From positions 124,001-188,000 of the forward strand of contig NZ_JAEMGS010000001.1 in the NCBI RefSeq assembly GCF_017309075.1: a stretch of 64,000 nt of DNA, read 5' to 3'. Made by a program: the position numbers and the translations under genes. Below the pieces are notes generated by a model. It saw only the letters and a program-made list of their open reading frames with translations, had not been told where the DNA came from and did no database searches. This document shows, in pieces, positions 27,777 to 38,062 of this stretch. This DNA comes from Motiliproteus sp. SC1-56. Its GTDB lineage: Bacteria; Pseudomonadota; Gammaproteobacteria; Pseudomonadales; Balneatricaceae. Numbering within the stretch: the stretch's first letter is position 1; every line of letters begins with the position of its first letter.

Positions 27777-27900
27777 GGTTAGCCGATCCTCTTATAACCC
27801 TTCAGGAATCACTTGAGCATAACAGCAGGGGCATACCAAAATACTCCCCTGTCAGCATCGCCTTAAATCGAGACCACGATCACCCCGAACGGAATCCCCC

Positions 27901-28809
27901 ATGACCCTGACCGAACTCCGCTACATCGTCAGTCTGGCCCAGGAACGCCACTTTGGCCGCGCCGCGGAGCGTTGCTGCGTCAGCCAGCCGACCCTCAGCG
28001 TCGCGGTCAAGAAACTGGAGGAGGAGCTGGGGGTGCCCCTCTTTGAACGCAGCAAGAGCTCGGTGCAGCCCACCCCCGTGGGCGAGCGTATCGTCAGCCA
28101 GGCGCAGAAAGTACTGGAGGAGGTCCAGGGGATCAGCGAGCTGGCCCATGCCGGCCGCGACCAGCTCAAGGCCACCCTCAAGATCGGCGCCATCTATACC
28201 GTGGGCCCCTACCTCTACCCGCACCTGGTGCCGGCAATTCGCGACTTGGCCCGGGAAATGCCGCTGTACCTGGAGGAGAACCTCACCGAGGTGCTGCGGG
28301 AGAAGCTGCACCGCGGGGAGCTGGACGCCATCGTCATCGCGCTGCCCTTTGAGGAGGCCGACGTGCTGGTGCGCCCCCTCTTTGACGAGCCTTTCGTCAT
28401 GCTGCTGCCCAGCGGCCACGAGTGGGACGGGCAGGCCACGGTCGACCCGCAGGATCTGCACCAGACCCGCCTGCTGATGCTCGGTGAAGGGCACTGCTTT
28501 CGCGACCAGGTGGTGGAGACCTGCCCCGGGTTGCAGCGCCGCGAATCCGGCGCCCTGATCACCGAGGGAGGGTCCCTGGAGACCATCCGCCACATGGTCG
28601 CCGGCGGGCTGGGCGCCAGCGTGATACCGCAGTCGGCGGCGGTGGGGCTGCAGGAGTCACCGGAACTGCACCTCAAGGCCTTCGACCCGGTCCCCTCCCG
28701 CACCCTGGCCCTGGCCTGGCGGGCCAGCTTTCCCCGTCCCAAGGCCATCGAGGTGCTGCTGCAGAGCATTCTGCAATGCCGCGAGCCGTTTCTGGACGGG
28801 CGCCCGTGA
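27901..28809 (+). CDS. oxyR: Hydrogen-peroxide-responsive regulator OxyR
   Basis: A 302-residue LysR-family activator. The helix-turn-helix covers about 1-60 (LTELRYIVSLAQERHFGRAA, VSQPTLSVAVKKLEEELG). The two redox cysteines fall at residues 199 and 208 (GHCFRDQVVETC), exactly the E. coli OxyR positions and spacing. This makes it a bona fide peroxide sensor, activated by a disulfide between them. It overlaps recG by four bases (GTGA), a linkage also seen in Pseudomonas. ATG start with GGAAT in the leader. Confidence 0.95.
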   Translation: MTLTELRYIVSLAQERHFGRAAERCCVSQPTLSVAVKKLEEELGVPLFERSKSSVQPTPVGERIVSQAQKVLEEVQGISELAHAGRDQLKATLKIGAIYTVGPYLYPHLVPAIRDLAREMPLYLEENLTEVLREKLHRGELDAIVIALPFEEADVLVRPLFDEPFVMLLPSGHEWDGQATVDPQDLHQTRLLMLGEGHCFRDQVVETCPGLQRRESGALITEGGSLETIRHMVAGGLGASVIPQSAAVGLQESPELHLKAFDPVPSRTLALAWRASFPRPKAIEVLLQSILQCREPFLDGRP

Positions 28810-30896
28810 CCTCCGCCCTCCGTTCGCTGGAGCAGATCCCGGTCAGCCGCCTCAAGGGGGTGGGGGCCGCGATGTCCGACAAGCTCGCCAAGCTGGGGCT
28901 GGAGACCGTCCAGGACCTGCTCTTCCACCTGCCGCTGCGCTACCAGGACCGGACCCGCATCAAGCCCATCGGCCAGCTGCGCCCGGGCGACGAGGCGGTA
29001 ATCCAGGGCACCCTGGTCAGCTGCGACCTGGTGATGGGGCGCCGGCGCAGCCTGCGCTGCCGCCTGCGCGATGCCACCGGCCAGGTGAGCCTGCGCTTCT
29101 TTCACTTCAGTGCCGCCCAGAAAAACGCCCTTAAACCGGGGCTGGAGCTGCGCTGTTTCGGCGAGGCCCGGCCGGGACCCGGGGGGCTGGAGCTCTACCA
29201 CCCCGAGTACCGGGAGATCGCCCAGGAAGCGCCGGAGCCCACCGAGCAGCGCCTGACCCCCATCTATCCCCTCACCGAGGGCGTCACCCAGGGCCGCCTG
29301 CGCAACCTCTGCGCCCAGGCGCTGGAGCTGCAGGTCCAGCAGTGCGGCCTGCGGGAGTGGCTACCCGAGGCGCTGCAGCAGCGCTTCAGCCTGATGCCGC
29401 TGAACGAGGCCGTCACCTACCTGCACCACCCGCCGGTAGACGCGGATCTGCACCAGCTCAGCGAGGAGCGCCATCCGGCGCAGCGGCGGTTGGCTTTTGA
29501 GGAGCTTCTGGCCCACCACCTCAGCCTGCTGCGCCTGCGCCAGCAGCAGCGCAGCCAGGGGGCGCCGGCGCTGAATGCCAAGGGCGAGCTGGAACAACGT
29601 TTTCTCGCGCAGCTCCCCTTTGCCCTGACCAAGGCGCAGCAGCGGGTCTATCAAGAGGTGGGAAAAGACCTGGCGAGCCCGGCGCCGATGTTGCGGCTGG
29701 TGCAGGGGGACGTGGGGTCCGGCAAAACAGTGGTGGCGGCCCTCGCGGCCCTGCAGGCGGTGGAAAACGGATACCAGGCGGCGGTAATGGCGCCCACGGA
29801 GATCCTCGCCGAACAGCACTTCAGCAACTTCCGGGCCTGGCTAGAGCCCCTGGGGCTGACGGTCGACTGGCTCGCGGGCAAGCTCAAGGGGCGCAAGCGC
29901 AGCGAGGCGCTGGCCCGAATCGCCGGCGGTGAGTCACCCGTGGTGGTCGGCACCCACGCCCTGTTTCAGGAAGAGGTTAAGTTTCACCGACTCGGCCTGG
30001 TGGTGGTGGACGAGCAACACCGCTTCGGGGTGCATCAGCGCCTGGCCTTGCGGGAGAAGGGGGAAGCCGGGGGCGGCCAGCCGCACCAGTTGATCATGAC
30101 CGCCACCCCCATTCCCCGCACGCTCACCATGAGCGCCTACGCCGACCTGGACTGCTCCATCATCGACGAGCTGCCCCCGGGACGGACCCCGGTCAACACG
30201 GTGCTGATCGCCGACCAGCGACGGGATGACGTGGTCGAGCGGGTGCGGGCCGCCTGCCAGCAGGGCCGCCAGGCCTACTGGGTCTGCACCCTGATCGAGG
30301 AGTCCGAAGCCCTGCAGTGCCAGGCCGCCGAAGCCACCGCCGAGCACCTGGCCGAACAGCTCAAGGGGCTGCGCATCGGGCTGGTCCACGGGCGCATGAA
30401 GGCGGCCGAGAAAGCGGCGGTGATGGCCGCGTTTAAGGGCCACGAACTGGACCTGCTGGTGGCCACCACCGTGATCGAGGTGGGGGTGGACGTACCCAAC
30501 GCCAGCCTGATGATCATCGAGAACCCCGAGCGGCTGGGGCTGGCGCAGCTGCACCAGCTGCGGGGGCGGGTCGGCCGGGGGTCGGTGGCGAGCCACTGCG
30601 TGCTGATGTATCAGAATCCCCTCTCGCAACAGGGACGGGAGCGGCTGCGGGTGATGCGCGAAACCAACGACGGCTTTCGCATCGCCGAGAAAGACCTGGA
30701 GATCCGCGGCCCGGGCGAGGTACTGGGCACCCGCCAGACCGGCATGATGCAGTTCAAGGTGGCGGACCTGGAGCGCGACGCCGACCTGCTGACCCGGGTC
30801 AAGGCCGTGGCCCAGGAGCTGGCTGAAGACACCCCACGGGTGGACGCCATCATTCGTCGCTGGCTCGGCCGTGGCGAGCGCTATGCCCAGGTTTAA
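28806..30896 (+). CDS. recG: ATP-dependent DNA helicase RecG
   Basis: A 696-residue superfamily 2 helicase that reverses stalled replication forks and processes R-loops and Holliday junctions. The N-terminal wedge/OB domain spans about 50-150 (VIQGTLVSCDLVMGRRRSL). Helicase motifs follow: LVQGDVGSGKTVVA (Walker A), VVVDEQHRFGV (DEQH box), TATPIPRT (motif III), LVHGRMK, ATTVIEVGVDVPNA and QLRGRVGRG. The GTG start at 28806 overlaps the oxyR stop and gives the usual length (E. coli 693). Likely cotranscribed with oxyR. Confidence 0.97.
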   Translation: MTSALRSLEQIPVSRLKGVGAAMSDKLAKLGLETVQDLLFHLPLRYQDRTRIKPIGQLRPGDEAVIQGTLVSCDLVMGRRRSLRCRLRDATGQVSLRFFHFSAAQKNALKPGLELRCFGEARPGPGGLELYHPEYREIAQEAPEPTEQRLTPIYPLTEGVTQGRLRNLCAQALELQVQQCGLREWLPEALQQRFSLMPLNEAVTYLHHPPVDADLHQLSEERHPAQRRLAFEELLAHHLSLLRLRQQQRSQGAPALNAKGELEQRFLAQLPFALTKAQQRVYQEVGKDLASPAPMLRLVQGDVGSGKTVVAALAALQAVENGYQAAVMAPTEILAEQHFSNFRAWLEPLGLTVDWLAGKLKGRKRSEALARIAGGESPVVVGTHALFQEEVKFHRLGLVVVDEQHRFGVHQRLALREKGEAGGGQPHQLIMTATPIPRTLTMSAYADLDCSIIDELPPGRTPVNTVLIADQRRDDVVERVRAACQQGRQAYWVCTLIEESEALQCQAAEATAEHLAEQLKGLRIGLVHGRMKAAEKAAVMAAFKGHELDLLVATTVIEVGVDVPNASLMIIENPERLGLAQLHQLRGRVGRGSVASHCVLMYQNPLSQQGRERLRVMRETNDGFRIAEKDLEIRGPGEVLGTRQTGMMQFKVADLERDADLLTRVKAVAQELAEDTPRVDAIIRRWLGRGERYAQV

Positions 30897-30913
30897 GGGC
30901 TTGGTTTAAGGGG

Positions 30914-31336
30914 CTAAGGGGCGCGGCGCAGCTCGATCTGCAGCGCCTCCCGTCCCGGTAGACGTACCAGAGCACCGCCCTCCTCCAGCAGCGTCACCGT
31001 GGTCACTTTTTCCGGGGTGCCCTGCACCCAGAGCATGACTCGATCGCCTTCACGGCGGTAACGGACGTTCTCGATGCGCACCGAGGTGCCGATCACCGCG
31101 TTCCCCATCTCATAAAAGTCTTTCCCGAACAGCAACGCCCCGTCGTAAGCGGTGTTGGGATCCCCATCCACCACCGTTCGCGTGTGCCAGCGCCCCATCA
31201 GGGCATCGGGGCCGACGGCCGGCTCATCGCCCTTAGCCACAAGGGGCGGGCGTACGCTGGCAAGGAACAAGCCGATCAGCACCAGCAGCGCGCCGAAAGC
31301 CAGGACAGCATAAGTGGCTTTGCGGTGATCGTGCAT
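30914..31336 (-). CDS. Hypothetical single-pass membrane protein
   Basis: A 140-residue protein with one N-terminal membrane helix (YAVLAFGALLVLIGLFLA, about 9-26) and a soluble beta-rich domain (DALMGRWHTRTVVDGDPNTAY, ENVRYRREGDRVMLWVQ). This looks like a small lipocalin-type or protease-inhibitor-type fold, but I do not recognise the family. It is convergent with recG (17-base gap) and divergent from the DUF501 gene. GGAG-like ribosome site upstream of ATG 31336. Confidence 0.7.
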   Translation of the reverse strand: MHDHRKATYAVLAFGALLVLIGLFLASVRPPLVAKGDEPAVGPDALMGRWHTRTVVDGDPNTAYDGALLFGKDFYEMGNAVIGTSVRIENVRYRREGDRVMLWVQGTPEKVTTVTLLEEGGALVRLPGREALQIELRRAP

Positions 31337-31436
31337 GGTCTGGCTCCTTGAAGGTTAAGGCCAAAAGATGGGTAGGCTCGCGTTCACGCCCACAGGGGGT
31401 AGAATAGGCCCTTTTCAAACGAGGCACCCTTTTACC

Positions 31437-31946
31437 ATGCCCCTGAGCGAGCAACAACAGCAACTGATCGAACGCCAGCTTGGCCGCCCCCCCCGGGGGA
31501 TTGTCGCCGTCGCCCACCAGACTGCGTCGGGGCTGCCGGTGGTGCTGCAGATGCGCTCACTGGTGGACGAACAGCCCTTCCCCACCCTGTACTGGCTCTC
31601 ATCGAAAGATCTTTACCGGGAGATCAGCCGCATCGAAACCGCCGGCTGGGTCAAGGCGATGGAAGCGGAGCTGGCCCGGGATGCCGACTTGCGGGCCCGC
31701 TACCGCCGGGACCACGAAGCCTACGTAGCGCGCCGCTGGGCGCTGATGGACGCCGGGGATCGGGCGCGCATCGAGGCCCTGGGCTTTGCCCGGCTGTTCG
31801 ACGAGTACGGTATCGGGGGCATCCGCCAGTGGGACAAGGTGCGCTGTCTGCACATGCACTACGCCCATTACCTGTGCGACGGCAACCTGATCGGGGAACG
31901 AATGGAAGCAGAGTTCGGGCTGTCGCAGCTGGCCCTGACGATCTGA
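31437..31946 (+). CDS. DUF501 family protein
   Basis: A 169-residue protein matching DUF501: an N-terminal IERQLGRPPRGIVAVAHQT block, LPVVLQMRSLVDEQPFPTLYWLS, and a C-terminal part with conserved Cys and His (GIGGIRQWDKVRCLHMHYAHYLCDGNLIG). DUF501 is widespread in proteobacteria and actinobacteria with no assigned function; the CxHxHxxxxxC arrangement could bind metal. ATG 31437 was chosen over an in-frame upstream ATG (31368) that lies in the divergent promoter region. Confidence 0.85.
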   Translation: MPLSEQQQQLIERQLGRPPRGIVAVAHQTASGLPVVLQMRSLVDEQPFPTLYWLSSKDLYREISRIETAGWVKAMEAELARDADLRARYRRDHEAYVARRWALMDAGDRARIEALGFARLFDEYGIGGIRQWDKVRCLHMHYAHYLCDGNLIGERMEAEFGLSQLALTI

Positions 31947-32011
31947 GCCGCGGGGAATACGAAGGAAGGGAAAGGAAGGACCGGGCGTGATTCGCCCGGC
32001 CCTGAAAGCCG

Positions 32012-32849
<838 letters not shown>

Positions 32850-32934
32850 CTAGCGGTACAAATAGAATGCGGCTCTATTGATATGCCTATCTCAAGGAAA
32901 ACTACGGCATTTTGCCGGGATATAGCAGCGATCT

Positions 32935-33531
32935 TCAGCCAGCGTCGCCACGCAAAAAAAGATAGCTGGCCACCTGCCCGGCCCGCTTCTCGCGATGCAG
33001 CGTCCAGTTGGACGGAACCCGGGGCACACCCAGCTCCTGTTCCGCCTCCAGGTAGATGGCCGCGTCAGTCGCCAGGTATCCCTGGCTCTCCAGCAAGGCG
33101 CAACAGTCGGACAGCAGCCCCTGGCGGTAGGGAGGGTCAAGAAACACCAGGTCCCAGGGCCGTTCTGGCGGCTGCTGCAGCCACCCCGGCAGGGAGCCGG
33201 CCGCCACCTTGCAGTCCTGGGCCCCCAGCAGGGCGAGGTTAGCGCGCAGTTGCGCCGCTGCGGCAGGTGCCTGCTCAACGAAAGTGGCGTGGTCCGCGCC
33301 GCGAGAGAGCGCCTCCAGGCCCAGGGCGCCGCTGCCGGCAAACAGATCCAGGCAACGGGCGCCGGGAACCCAGGGCTGCAGCCAGTTGAACAGGGTTTCG
33401 CGGAGACGATCCGGGGTCGGGCGCAGCCCCGGCAGGTCGGGAAAGCTCAGCTTGCGGCCCCGCCAGTCGCCGCCGATGATTCGCAGCTGGTTAAGGGGGC
33501 GCGGTGCCCGGGGCCGGTTTTTTCGGGTCAT
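32935..33531 (-). CDS. rsmD: 16S rRNA (guanine-966-N2) methyltransferase RsmD
   Basis: A 198-residue SAM-dependent methyltransferase. It has the RsmD opening LRIIGGDWRGRKLSFPD, the SAM-binding CLDLFAGSGALGLEALSRGA (about 62-81), and the catalytic LVFLDPPYRQG. ATG 33531 was chosen; it overlaps the upstream M16-like gene by 41 bases, so the two are coupled. A GTG at 33555 is an alternative. The pair rsmD / M16-like before ftsY follows the Pseudomonas order. Confidence 0.93.
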   Translation of the reverse strand: MTRKNRPRAPRPLNQLRIIGGDWRGRKLSFPDLPGLRPTPDRLRETLFNWLQPWVPGARCLDLFAGSGALGLEALSRGADHATFVEQAPAAAAQLRANLALLGAQDCKVAAGSLPGWLQQPPERPWDLVFLDPPYRQGLLSDCCALLESQGYLATDAAIYLEAEQELGVPRVPSNWTLHREKRAGQVASYLFLRGDAG

Positions 33532-34603
33532 CTGTCGATTCGCTCTGTTCTGCACGGTCGAGCCAGTCCAGGGCCCGCTGGGTCAGCGCCGAGGCTGACA
33601 GGGCCTCTATTCTAGCGACAAAGCCCGGCCAGTAGTCCAGAGGAAGCCGGTAAAAAGCCTGCACCCCCTGCTGGTAGGCGAACCCTTCGGGATCCTCCAG
33701 CCGCGCCTGCAGGTCACTCAGGAACTGCTGCTGCAAGCCCTCCAGTTGCCGTTCCGGCGCCGTCTCCAGACGCTGGCGCAGGGTCTTGAAGGCCGAGTCC
33801 GAGCTCCCCTGCAGCGGACGAATCCGCAGCCGACTGTGCAAGCCGCCGGGAATAAACTCCACTGCCGCCCGATCCTCAGCGAGGATTGTCAGCAGCCGGG
33901 CGGTCAACGCCGTTTCCGGATAGTCCGGGCTGTGCCGTCCGGGCAGGGCGAGACCGGGGCCGCGCTCCTCCGGCATCTCACTGCGCGCCGGCCAGGGTTC
34001 CCCAGCGGGCAGGCGCATCAGCGCCTGCTCCAGCGACGCCGGATTCAGCTCGGTGCCGCTCAGGCTCAGACTCAGTTGAGCGCGACTTAAAAGACGGCGA
34101 TGCAGATTCGCAGCCTGCGCCGCCGCGTTCCCGCCGGTTTCAGTCAGGGCTTGAGCGGGCAACGCCCCCTGCAAGTAGCGCTGGGTACGCTGGCGCTCAA
34201 GCCGCGTTTGCCATTCGTTATCGGGCAGGGGAGCAGCCAGTGCCGACAGCGTGGATGCTAAATCCGCCGCACCCGGAAGCAGTACGGTCCAGCGATCCGG
34301 ATAACGCAGGGCCTTGACCTCCGCGGGCAGGCGACCGGTCAGCTCCTGCAACACCGCGTACAGCCGCTGCGGCTTCGCTTCGGCTGGCAGCGCCAGGTTG
34401 ATCAGCGTAGACGGCTGTTGCCGGTGGCGGCTGCTCCAGTAAACCGGTACCCCGGCCACCTCTGCGCGCTCCGTCGGCACCTCGGCCGCGGACCGACTGC
34501 CGGAATCGTCGTCAAGGTTTGCCAGCAGCGCGATGGCCAGGGTCACGGCCACCATCAGGATGTTCAACTGGCGACGGGAAAAGAGCGGTTTATCTCCAAA
34601 CAT
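33491..34603 (-). CDS. Degenerate M16 (pitrilysin/insulinase)-like protein, probably non-catalytic
   Basis: A 370-residue protein with an N-terminal membrane or signal segment ([18 protein letters not shown]). The remainder has only scattered M16-like features ([53 protein letters not shown]). The HxxEH zinc motif and its third ligand are not present. In Pseudomonas the same position holds two M16 family genes between rsmD and ftsY; here one divergent gene remains. It resembles the non-catalytic partner subunit of such pairs. It is divergent from ftsY and overlaps rsmD. Confidence 0.72.
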   Translation of the reverse strand: MFGDKPLFSRRQLNILMVAVTLAIALLANLDDDSGSRSAAEVPTERAEVAGVPVYWSSRHRQQPSTLINLALPAEAKPQRLYAVLQELTGRLPAEVKALRYPDRWTVLLPGAADLASTLSALAAPLPDNEWQTRLERQRTQRYLQGALPAQALTETGGNAAAQAANLHRRLLSRAQLSLSLSGTELNPASLEQALMRLPAGEPWPARSEMPEERGPGLALPGRHSPDYPETALTARLLTILAEDRAAVEFIPGGLHSRLRIRPLQGSSDSAFKTLRQRLETAPERQLEGLQQQFLSDLQARLEDPEGFAYQQGVQAFYRLPLDYWPGFVARIEALSASALTQRALDWLDRAEQSESTDDPKKPAPGTAPP

Positions 34604-34740
34604 TTAGGGCCTCGATCATCTCTGGGCCTTTATACCCCAGCAGACCCTCTATGGTAAGATCATCGGCTGTTTTGAGCCGGCGCCCGATCCCCAGGGCGGA
34701 TGAGGCCGATCTTTTTAGCGTAAGAATGGATACAGACCCG

Positions 34741-36189
34741 ATGAATGAGTTGATTCAGGCCCTCGGCGGCCCCGAAGTTTTTCCCTATGTGATGGGGGGG
34801 ATCGCCCTGGTGATCGTTGTCGCCGCACTCTATTGGCTGACCTCGGGATCTGATGCCGAGGCCGGCTCAGAGCAGGCGGAGCAGGATCAGAAAGCCGGCG
34901 CCGAAACCAAGGAGCCAGCCGAGCCACAAGCCAAGGCCGAAGCGGAGCCTGTTCCCGGGGCCAAAGCAGAACCTGCGCCTGCACCGAGCACTGAGCCTGA
35001 GCCTGAGCCTGAGCTTAAGCATGAATCAACGCCCGAGCCGGTCGCCGAGCCCTTGTCCGAGGCGGCCCCGGAACCCAAGCCGGAGCCGGTAGCCGCACCC
35101 GAATCTGAGCCCGAATCTGAGCCCGAACCTGAGCCCGAACCTGAGCCCGAACCTGAAGCCGCGCCCGCGCCGGCCCCCGAGCCTGAACCGGCTCCTGTGC
35201 CCCAGACTGAACCTGCAGTCACCCCGAAAGCCCAGCCGGCACCCGAGCCCGAAGAGGCCCCGGAACAGCGCCAGGCGCGCCTGTTCGGTCGCATCAAGCA
35301 GGGGCTGAGCCGCACCAAGGCCAACCTGACCAGCGGCCTGGCCGATCTTTTCCTGGGCGCCAAGGAGATCGACGACGACCTGCTCGAGGAGATTGAAACC
35401 CAGCTGCTGATGGCGGATGTAGGCGTCGAGGCGACCACCGGGATCATCGAACGCCTGACCGAGCGCTGCGAACGCAGGCAGCTGGCCGACGCCGACGCCC
35501 TCTATGCCGCCCTCAAGCAGGAACTCGCCGGGCTGCTGGAAGAGAGCAGCGCGCCCCTGGCGATCGATTCGCAAAAAACGCCCTACGTCATCCTCATGGT
35601 GGGGGTTAACGGCGTGGGTAAAACCACCACCATCGGCAAGCTGGCCAAGCGCTTCCAGGCCGAGGGCCGCTCCGTGATGCTGGCCGCCGGGGATACCTTC
35701 CGCGCCGCCGCGGTGGAGCAGCTGCAGGTCTGGGGCGAGCGCAACCAGGTTCCGGTGGTCGCCCAGCACACCGGCGCCGACAGTGCCTCGGTGATTTTCG
35801 ACGCCGTCCAGTCGGCCCAGTCCAAGGGGGTGGATGTGGTCATCGCCGACACCGCGGGTCGGCTGCAGAACAAGGCCAACCTGATGGCGGAGCTGGAGAA
35901 GGTGGTGCGGGTGATGCAAAAGCTCGACGCCAGCGCGCCCCACGAGGTGATGCTGGTGCTGGATGCCGGCACCGGCCAGAATGCCCTCAGCCAGGCGAGC
36001 CTCTTTTCCGAGGCGGTGGGTGTCAGCGGCATCACCCTGACCAAGCTGGACGGGACCGCCAAGGGCGGCATCATCTTCGCCATTGCCAAGCAGCTCAACC
36101 TGCCGATCCGCTTTATCGGTGTCGGTGAGCAGATCGACGACCTGCGGCCCTTCGACGCCGACGAGTTTGTCGAGGCCCTCTTCGACTGA
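34741..36189 (+). CDS. ftsY: Signal recognition particle receptor FtsY
   Basis: A 482-residue SRP receptor GTPase. The C-terminal NG domain (about 180-482) is complete: G1 [23 protein letters not shown]3 [12 protein letters not shown]4 [10 protein letters not shown] and the closing [16 protein letters not shown]. The N-terminus has a clear hydrophobic segment ([18 protein letters not shown], about 19-36), so this FtsY may be membrane-anchored. A Glu/Pro/Ala-rich linker of about 140 residues with EP repeats follows. ATG 34741 is given; an ATG at 34726 is also open. First gene of ftsY-ftsE-ftsX-rpoH. Confidence 0.95.
   Translation: MNELIQALGGPEVFPYVMGGIALVIVVAALYWLTSGSDAEAGSEQAEQDQKAGAETKEPAEPQAKAEAEPVPGAKAEPAPAPSTEPEPEPELKHESTPEPVAEPLSEAAPEPKPEPVAAPESEPESEPEPEPEPEPEPEAAPAPAPEPEPAPVPQTEPAVTPKAQPAPEPEEAPEQRQARLFGRIKQGLSRTKANLTSGLADLFLGAKEIDDDLLEEIETQLLMADVGVEATTGIIERLTERCERRQLADADALYAALKQELAGLLEESSAPLAIDSQKTPYVILMVGVNGVGKTTTIGKLAKRFQAEGRSVMLAAGDTFRAAAVEQLQVWGERNQVPVVAQHTGADSASVIFDAVQSAQSKGVDVVIADTAGRLQNKANLMAELEKVVRVMQKLDASAPHEVMLVLDAGTGQNALSQASLFSEAVGVSGITLTKLDGTAKGGIIFAIAKQLNLPIRFIGVGEQIDDLRPFDADEFVEALFD
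35101..35160 (+). repeat. 12-bp tandem repeat in the FtsY linker
   Basis: Five head-to-tail units of the form GAACCTGAGCCC (two with GAATCT, the last altered) encode Glu-[Pro/Ser]-Glu-Pro. Related Glu-Pro codons extend on both sides. Such repeats can expand or contract by slippage, changing linker length in 4-residue steps without a frameshift. Confidence 0.85.
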
Positions 36190-36205
36190 GCCGAGCCGCC
36201 GTCCG

Positions 36206-36862
36206 ATGATCGAGTTTGACAACGTCAGCCTGCGCTACCCCAACGGCTTCGAGGCGCTCAGCCAGGTGGACCTGCGCCTGGCGCGGGGGGAGATGGCGTT
36301 TCTGACCGGCCATTCCGGGGCCGGTAAGAGCTCGCTGCTCAAGCTTATCATGCTTATGGAGCGCCCCAGCCAGGGTCAACTGCGGGTCAATGGCCAGAAC
36401 CTCAACCGCATGCCGGCGCGCAAGATTCCCTTCCACCGGCGCAAGATCGGCGTAATCCACCAGAATCACCAACTGCTGTTTGACCGCACCGCCTTCGACA
36501 ACGTGGCCCTGCCGCTGCTGATCGCCGGCTACGAACGGGACGCCATCGGCCGCCGGGTACGCGCCGCCCTGGCCAAGGTGGGCCTGCTGGAAAAGGAGAA
36601 GTTCAACCCCATCCAGCTCTCCAGCGGCGAGCAGCAGCGGGTCGGCATCGCCCGGGCCATCGTCAACAAGCCTCAGCTGCTGCTGGCGGACGAACCCACC
36701 GGCAACCTGGACCCGCGACTCTCGGCGGAGATCATGGGGCTCTTCCACCAGTTCAACCAGGTGGGGGTCACGGTGCTGGTAGCCAGCCATGACCTGGCGC
36801 TGATCTCCCGGCTTCCGCACCGGGTCATCACCTTGCAGAAGGGGCGCGTTCACCATGGCTGA
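36206..36862 (+). CDS. ftsE: Cell division ATP-binding protein FtsE
   Basis: A 218-residue ABC ATPase. Motifs: Walker [10 protein letters not shown] (about 35-43), Q-loop region, signature [15 protein letters not shown], Walker [15 protein letters not shown], and H-loop VLVASHDL. With FtsX it forms the divisome complex that activates periplasmic amidases through EnvC. It starts 16 bases after ftsY and overlaps ftsX by eight bases. The start [18 protein letters not shown] is the family N-terminus. Confidence 0.97.
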   Translation: MIEFDNVSLRYPNGFEALSQVDLRLARGEMAFLTGHSGAGKSSLLKLIMLMERPSQGQLRVNGQNLNRMPARKIPFHRRKIGVIHQNHQLLFDRTAFDNVALPLLIAGYERDAIGRRVRAALAKVGLLEKEKFNPIQLSSGEQQRVGIARAIVNKPQLLLADEPTGNLDPRLSAEIMGLFHQFNQVGVTVLVASHDLALISRLPHRVITLQKGRVHHG

Positions 36863-37841
36863 ACCGACCGTCAAACGCCCCGCCCCCCAGGGCGCCAGCA
36901 GTCAGCGGGTCAGCTGGCAGGACCGGGGCCGCAGCTACCTGCATCACCATCGGCAGGTGGCCGCCGAGAGCCTGCGCCGGTTGCGCACCGCCCCCCTCAA
37001 CAGCCTGATGACCCTGCTGGTAATGGCCATTGCACTCTCCCTGCCGGGCCTGCTCTACGTGGGGCTGAGCAATGCCCAGTCGCTGAGCCACCAGTGGCAG
37101 GGGGAAGGACAGATCAGCCTCTACCTGCAACCAGGCCTGGATTCCGCCGCCGGGGAGGACCTGGCCCAACAGCTGCGCGCCAACGCTCAGGTGGAAACGC
37201 TCAGCTACCTTTCACCCGACGATGCGTTGGCCGAATTCCAGCAATTCTCAGGCTTCGGTGAAGCCCTGGACCAGCTCCAGGCAAACCCGCTGCCGGCGGT
37301 CATCCTGGTCACCCCCAGTCCGGAGTACCGACGCCAGCCTGCCCTGGAGCAACTGCGCCAGCTGCTGGGTTCGGTGGACGGCGTCGCCGAGGCGCAGAGC
37401 GACCAGGCCTGGGTCGCCCGCCTGAACCAGATCATTGCCCTGGGCGAGCGCATTACCGGGCTCCTCGCCGTGCTGCTGGCCACCGCCGTGGTGCTGGTGG
37501 TGGGCAACACCATTCGCCTGGAAATTGAGAACCGGCGCGAAGAGATCCTGGTGGTGAAGCTGGTCGGCGGCACCGACGCCTTCGTGCGCCGTCCCTTTCT
37601 TTACAGCGGTTTCTGCTACGGGCTTTTTTCCGGTGTACTGGCCTGGGGCCTGATCCTGGCCGGACTCTGGCTGCTGTCCGAACCCGTGGGAGCACTGGTC
37701 AGCCTTTACGAAGGCAGCTTCGCCCCGGCCGGTTTCGGTCCCCTGCCAGGGCTGGTGCTGGTGTTCATCAGCGCCCTGATGGGAGTCCTTGGCGCCTGGA
37801 TCGCCGTGGTTCGCCACCTGCACGCCATCGAGCCACGTTAG
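36855..37841 (+). CDS. ftsX: Cell division protein FtsX
   Basis: A 328-residue membrane partner of FtsE. A basic cytoplasmic N-terminus is followed by TM1 (LMTLLVMAIALSLPGLLYV, about 54-72). The periplasmic domain (about 75-190) contains the FtsX block AEFQQFSGFGEALDQL and NPLPAVILV. Three more helices follow, with LVGGTDAFVRRPFLYSGF between them. It overlaps ftsE by eight bases. Confidence 0.96.
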   Translation: MAEPTVKRPAPQGASSQRVSWQDRGRSYLHHHRQVAAESLRRLRTAPLNSLMTLLVMAIALSLPGLLYVGLSNAQSLSHQWQGEGQISLYLQPGLDSAAGEDLAQQLRANAQVETLSYLSPDDALAEFQQFSGFGEALDQLQANPLPAVILVTPSPEYRRQPALEQLRQLLGSVDGVAEAQSDQAWVARLNQIIALGERITGLLAVLLATAVVLVVGNTIRLEIENRREEILVVKLVGGTDAFVRRPFLYSGFCYGLFSGVLAWGLILAGLWLLSEPVGALVSLYEGSFAPAGFGPLPGLVLVFISALMGVLGAWIAVVRHLHAIEPR

Positions 37842-37931
37842 TCGATCAGAGCGGCGCCCGCTCGCGGCCACCAGGCGCTGACCAAGCCGCCCCGGAGAGG
37901 AGTTCCCGCGCAAGTGCACATACCCGACCGG

Positions 37932-37960
37932 TTGCGTAGGACATGCCCCGTAAGTAAAAT
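37932..37960 (+). promoter_or_regulatory. Possible sigma-70 promoter of rpoH
   Basis: TTGCGT and TAAAAT are separated by 17 bases, about 100 bases upstream of the rpoH start. The -10 is good (5 of 6) and the -35 poor (3 of 6). rpoH is also likely read from the ftsYEX operon. No sigma-E type site is obvious. Confidence 0.35.
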
Positions 37961-38062
37961 GGTCCGCTTTGGCGCCTGTGCTATGCTGCTTTTTGCGTTG
38001 CGGCATGGGGCCGGCGCAAAACGGACACGCAACACCGAAACGCCTTTGGAACGGAGACATTG

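Noticed and set aside
35026-36222. 398-codon minus-strand frame opposite ftsY with FG/RFGL repeats
   Set aside because: Its repeats are the reverse reading of the Glu-Pro codons of ftsY, not an independent repeat protein.
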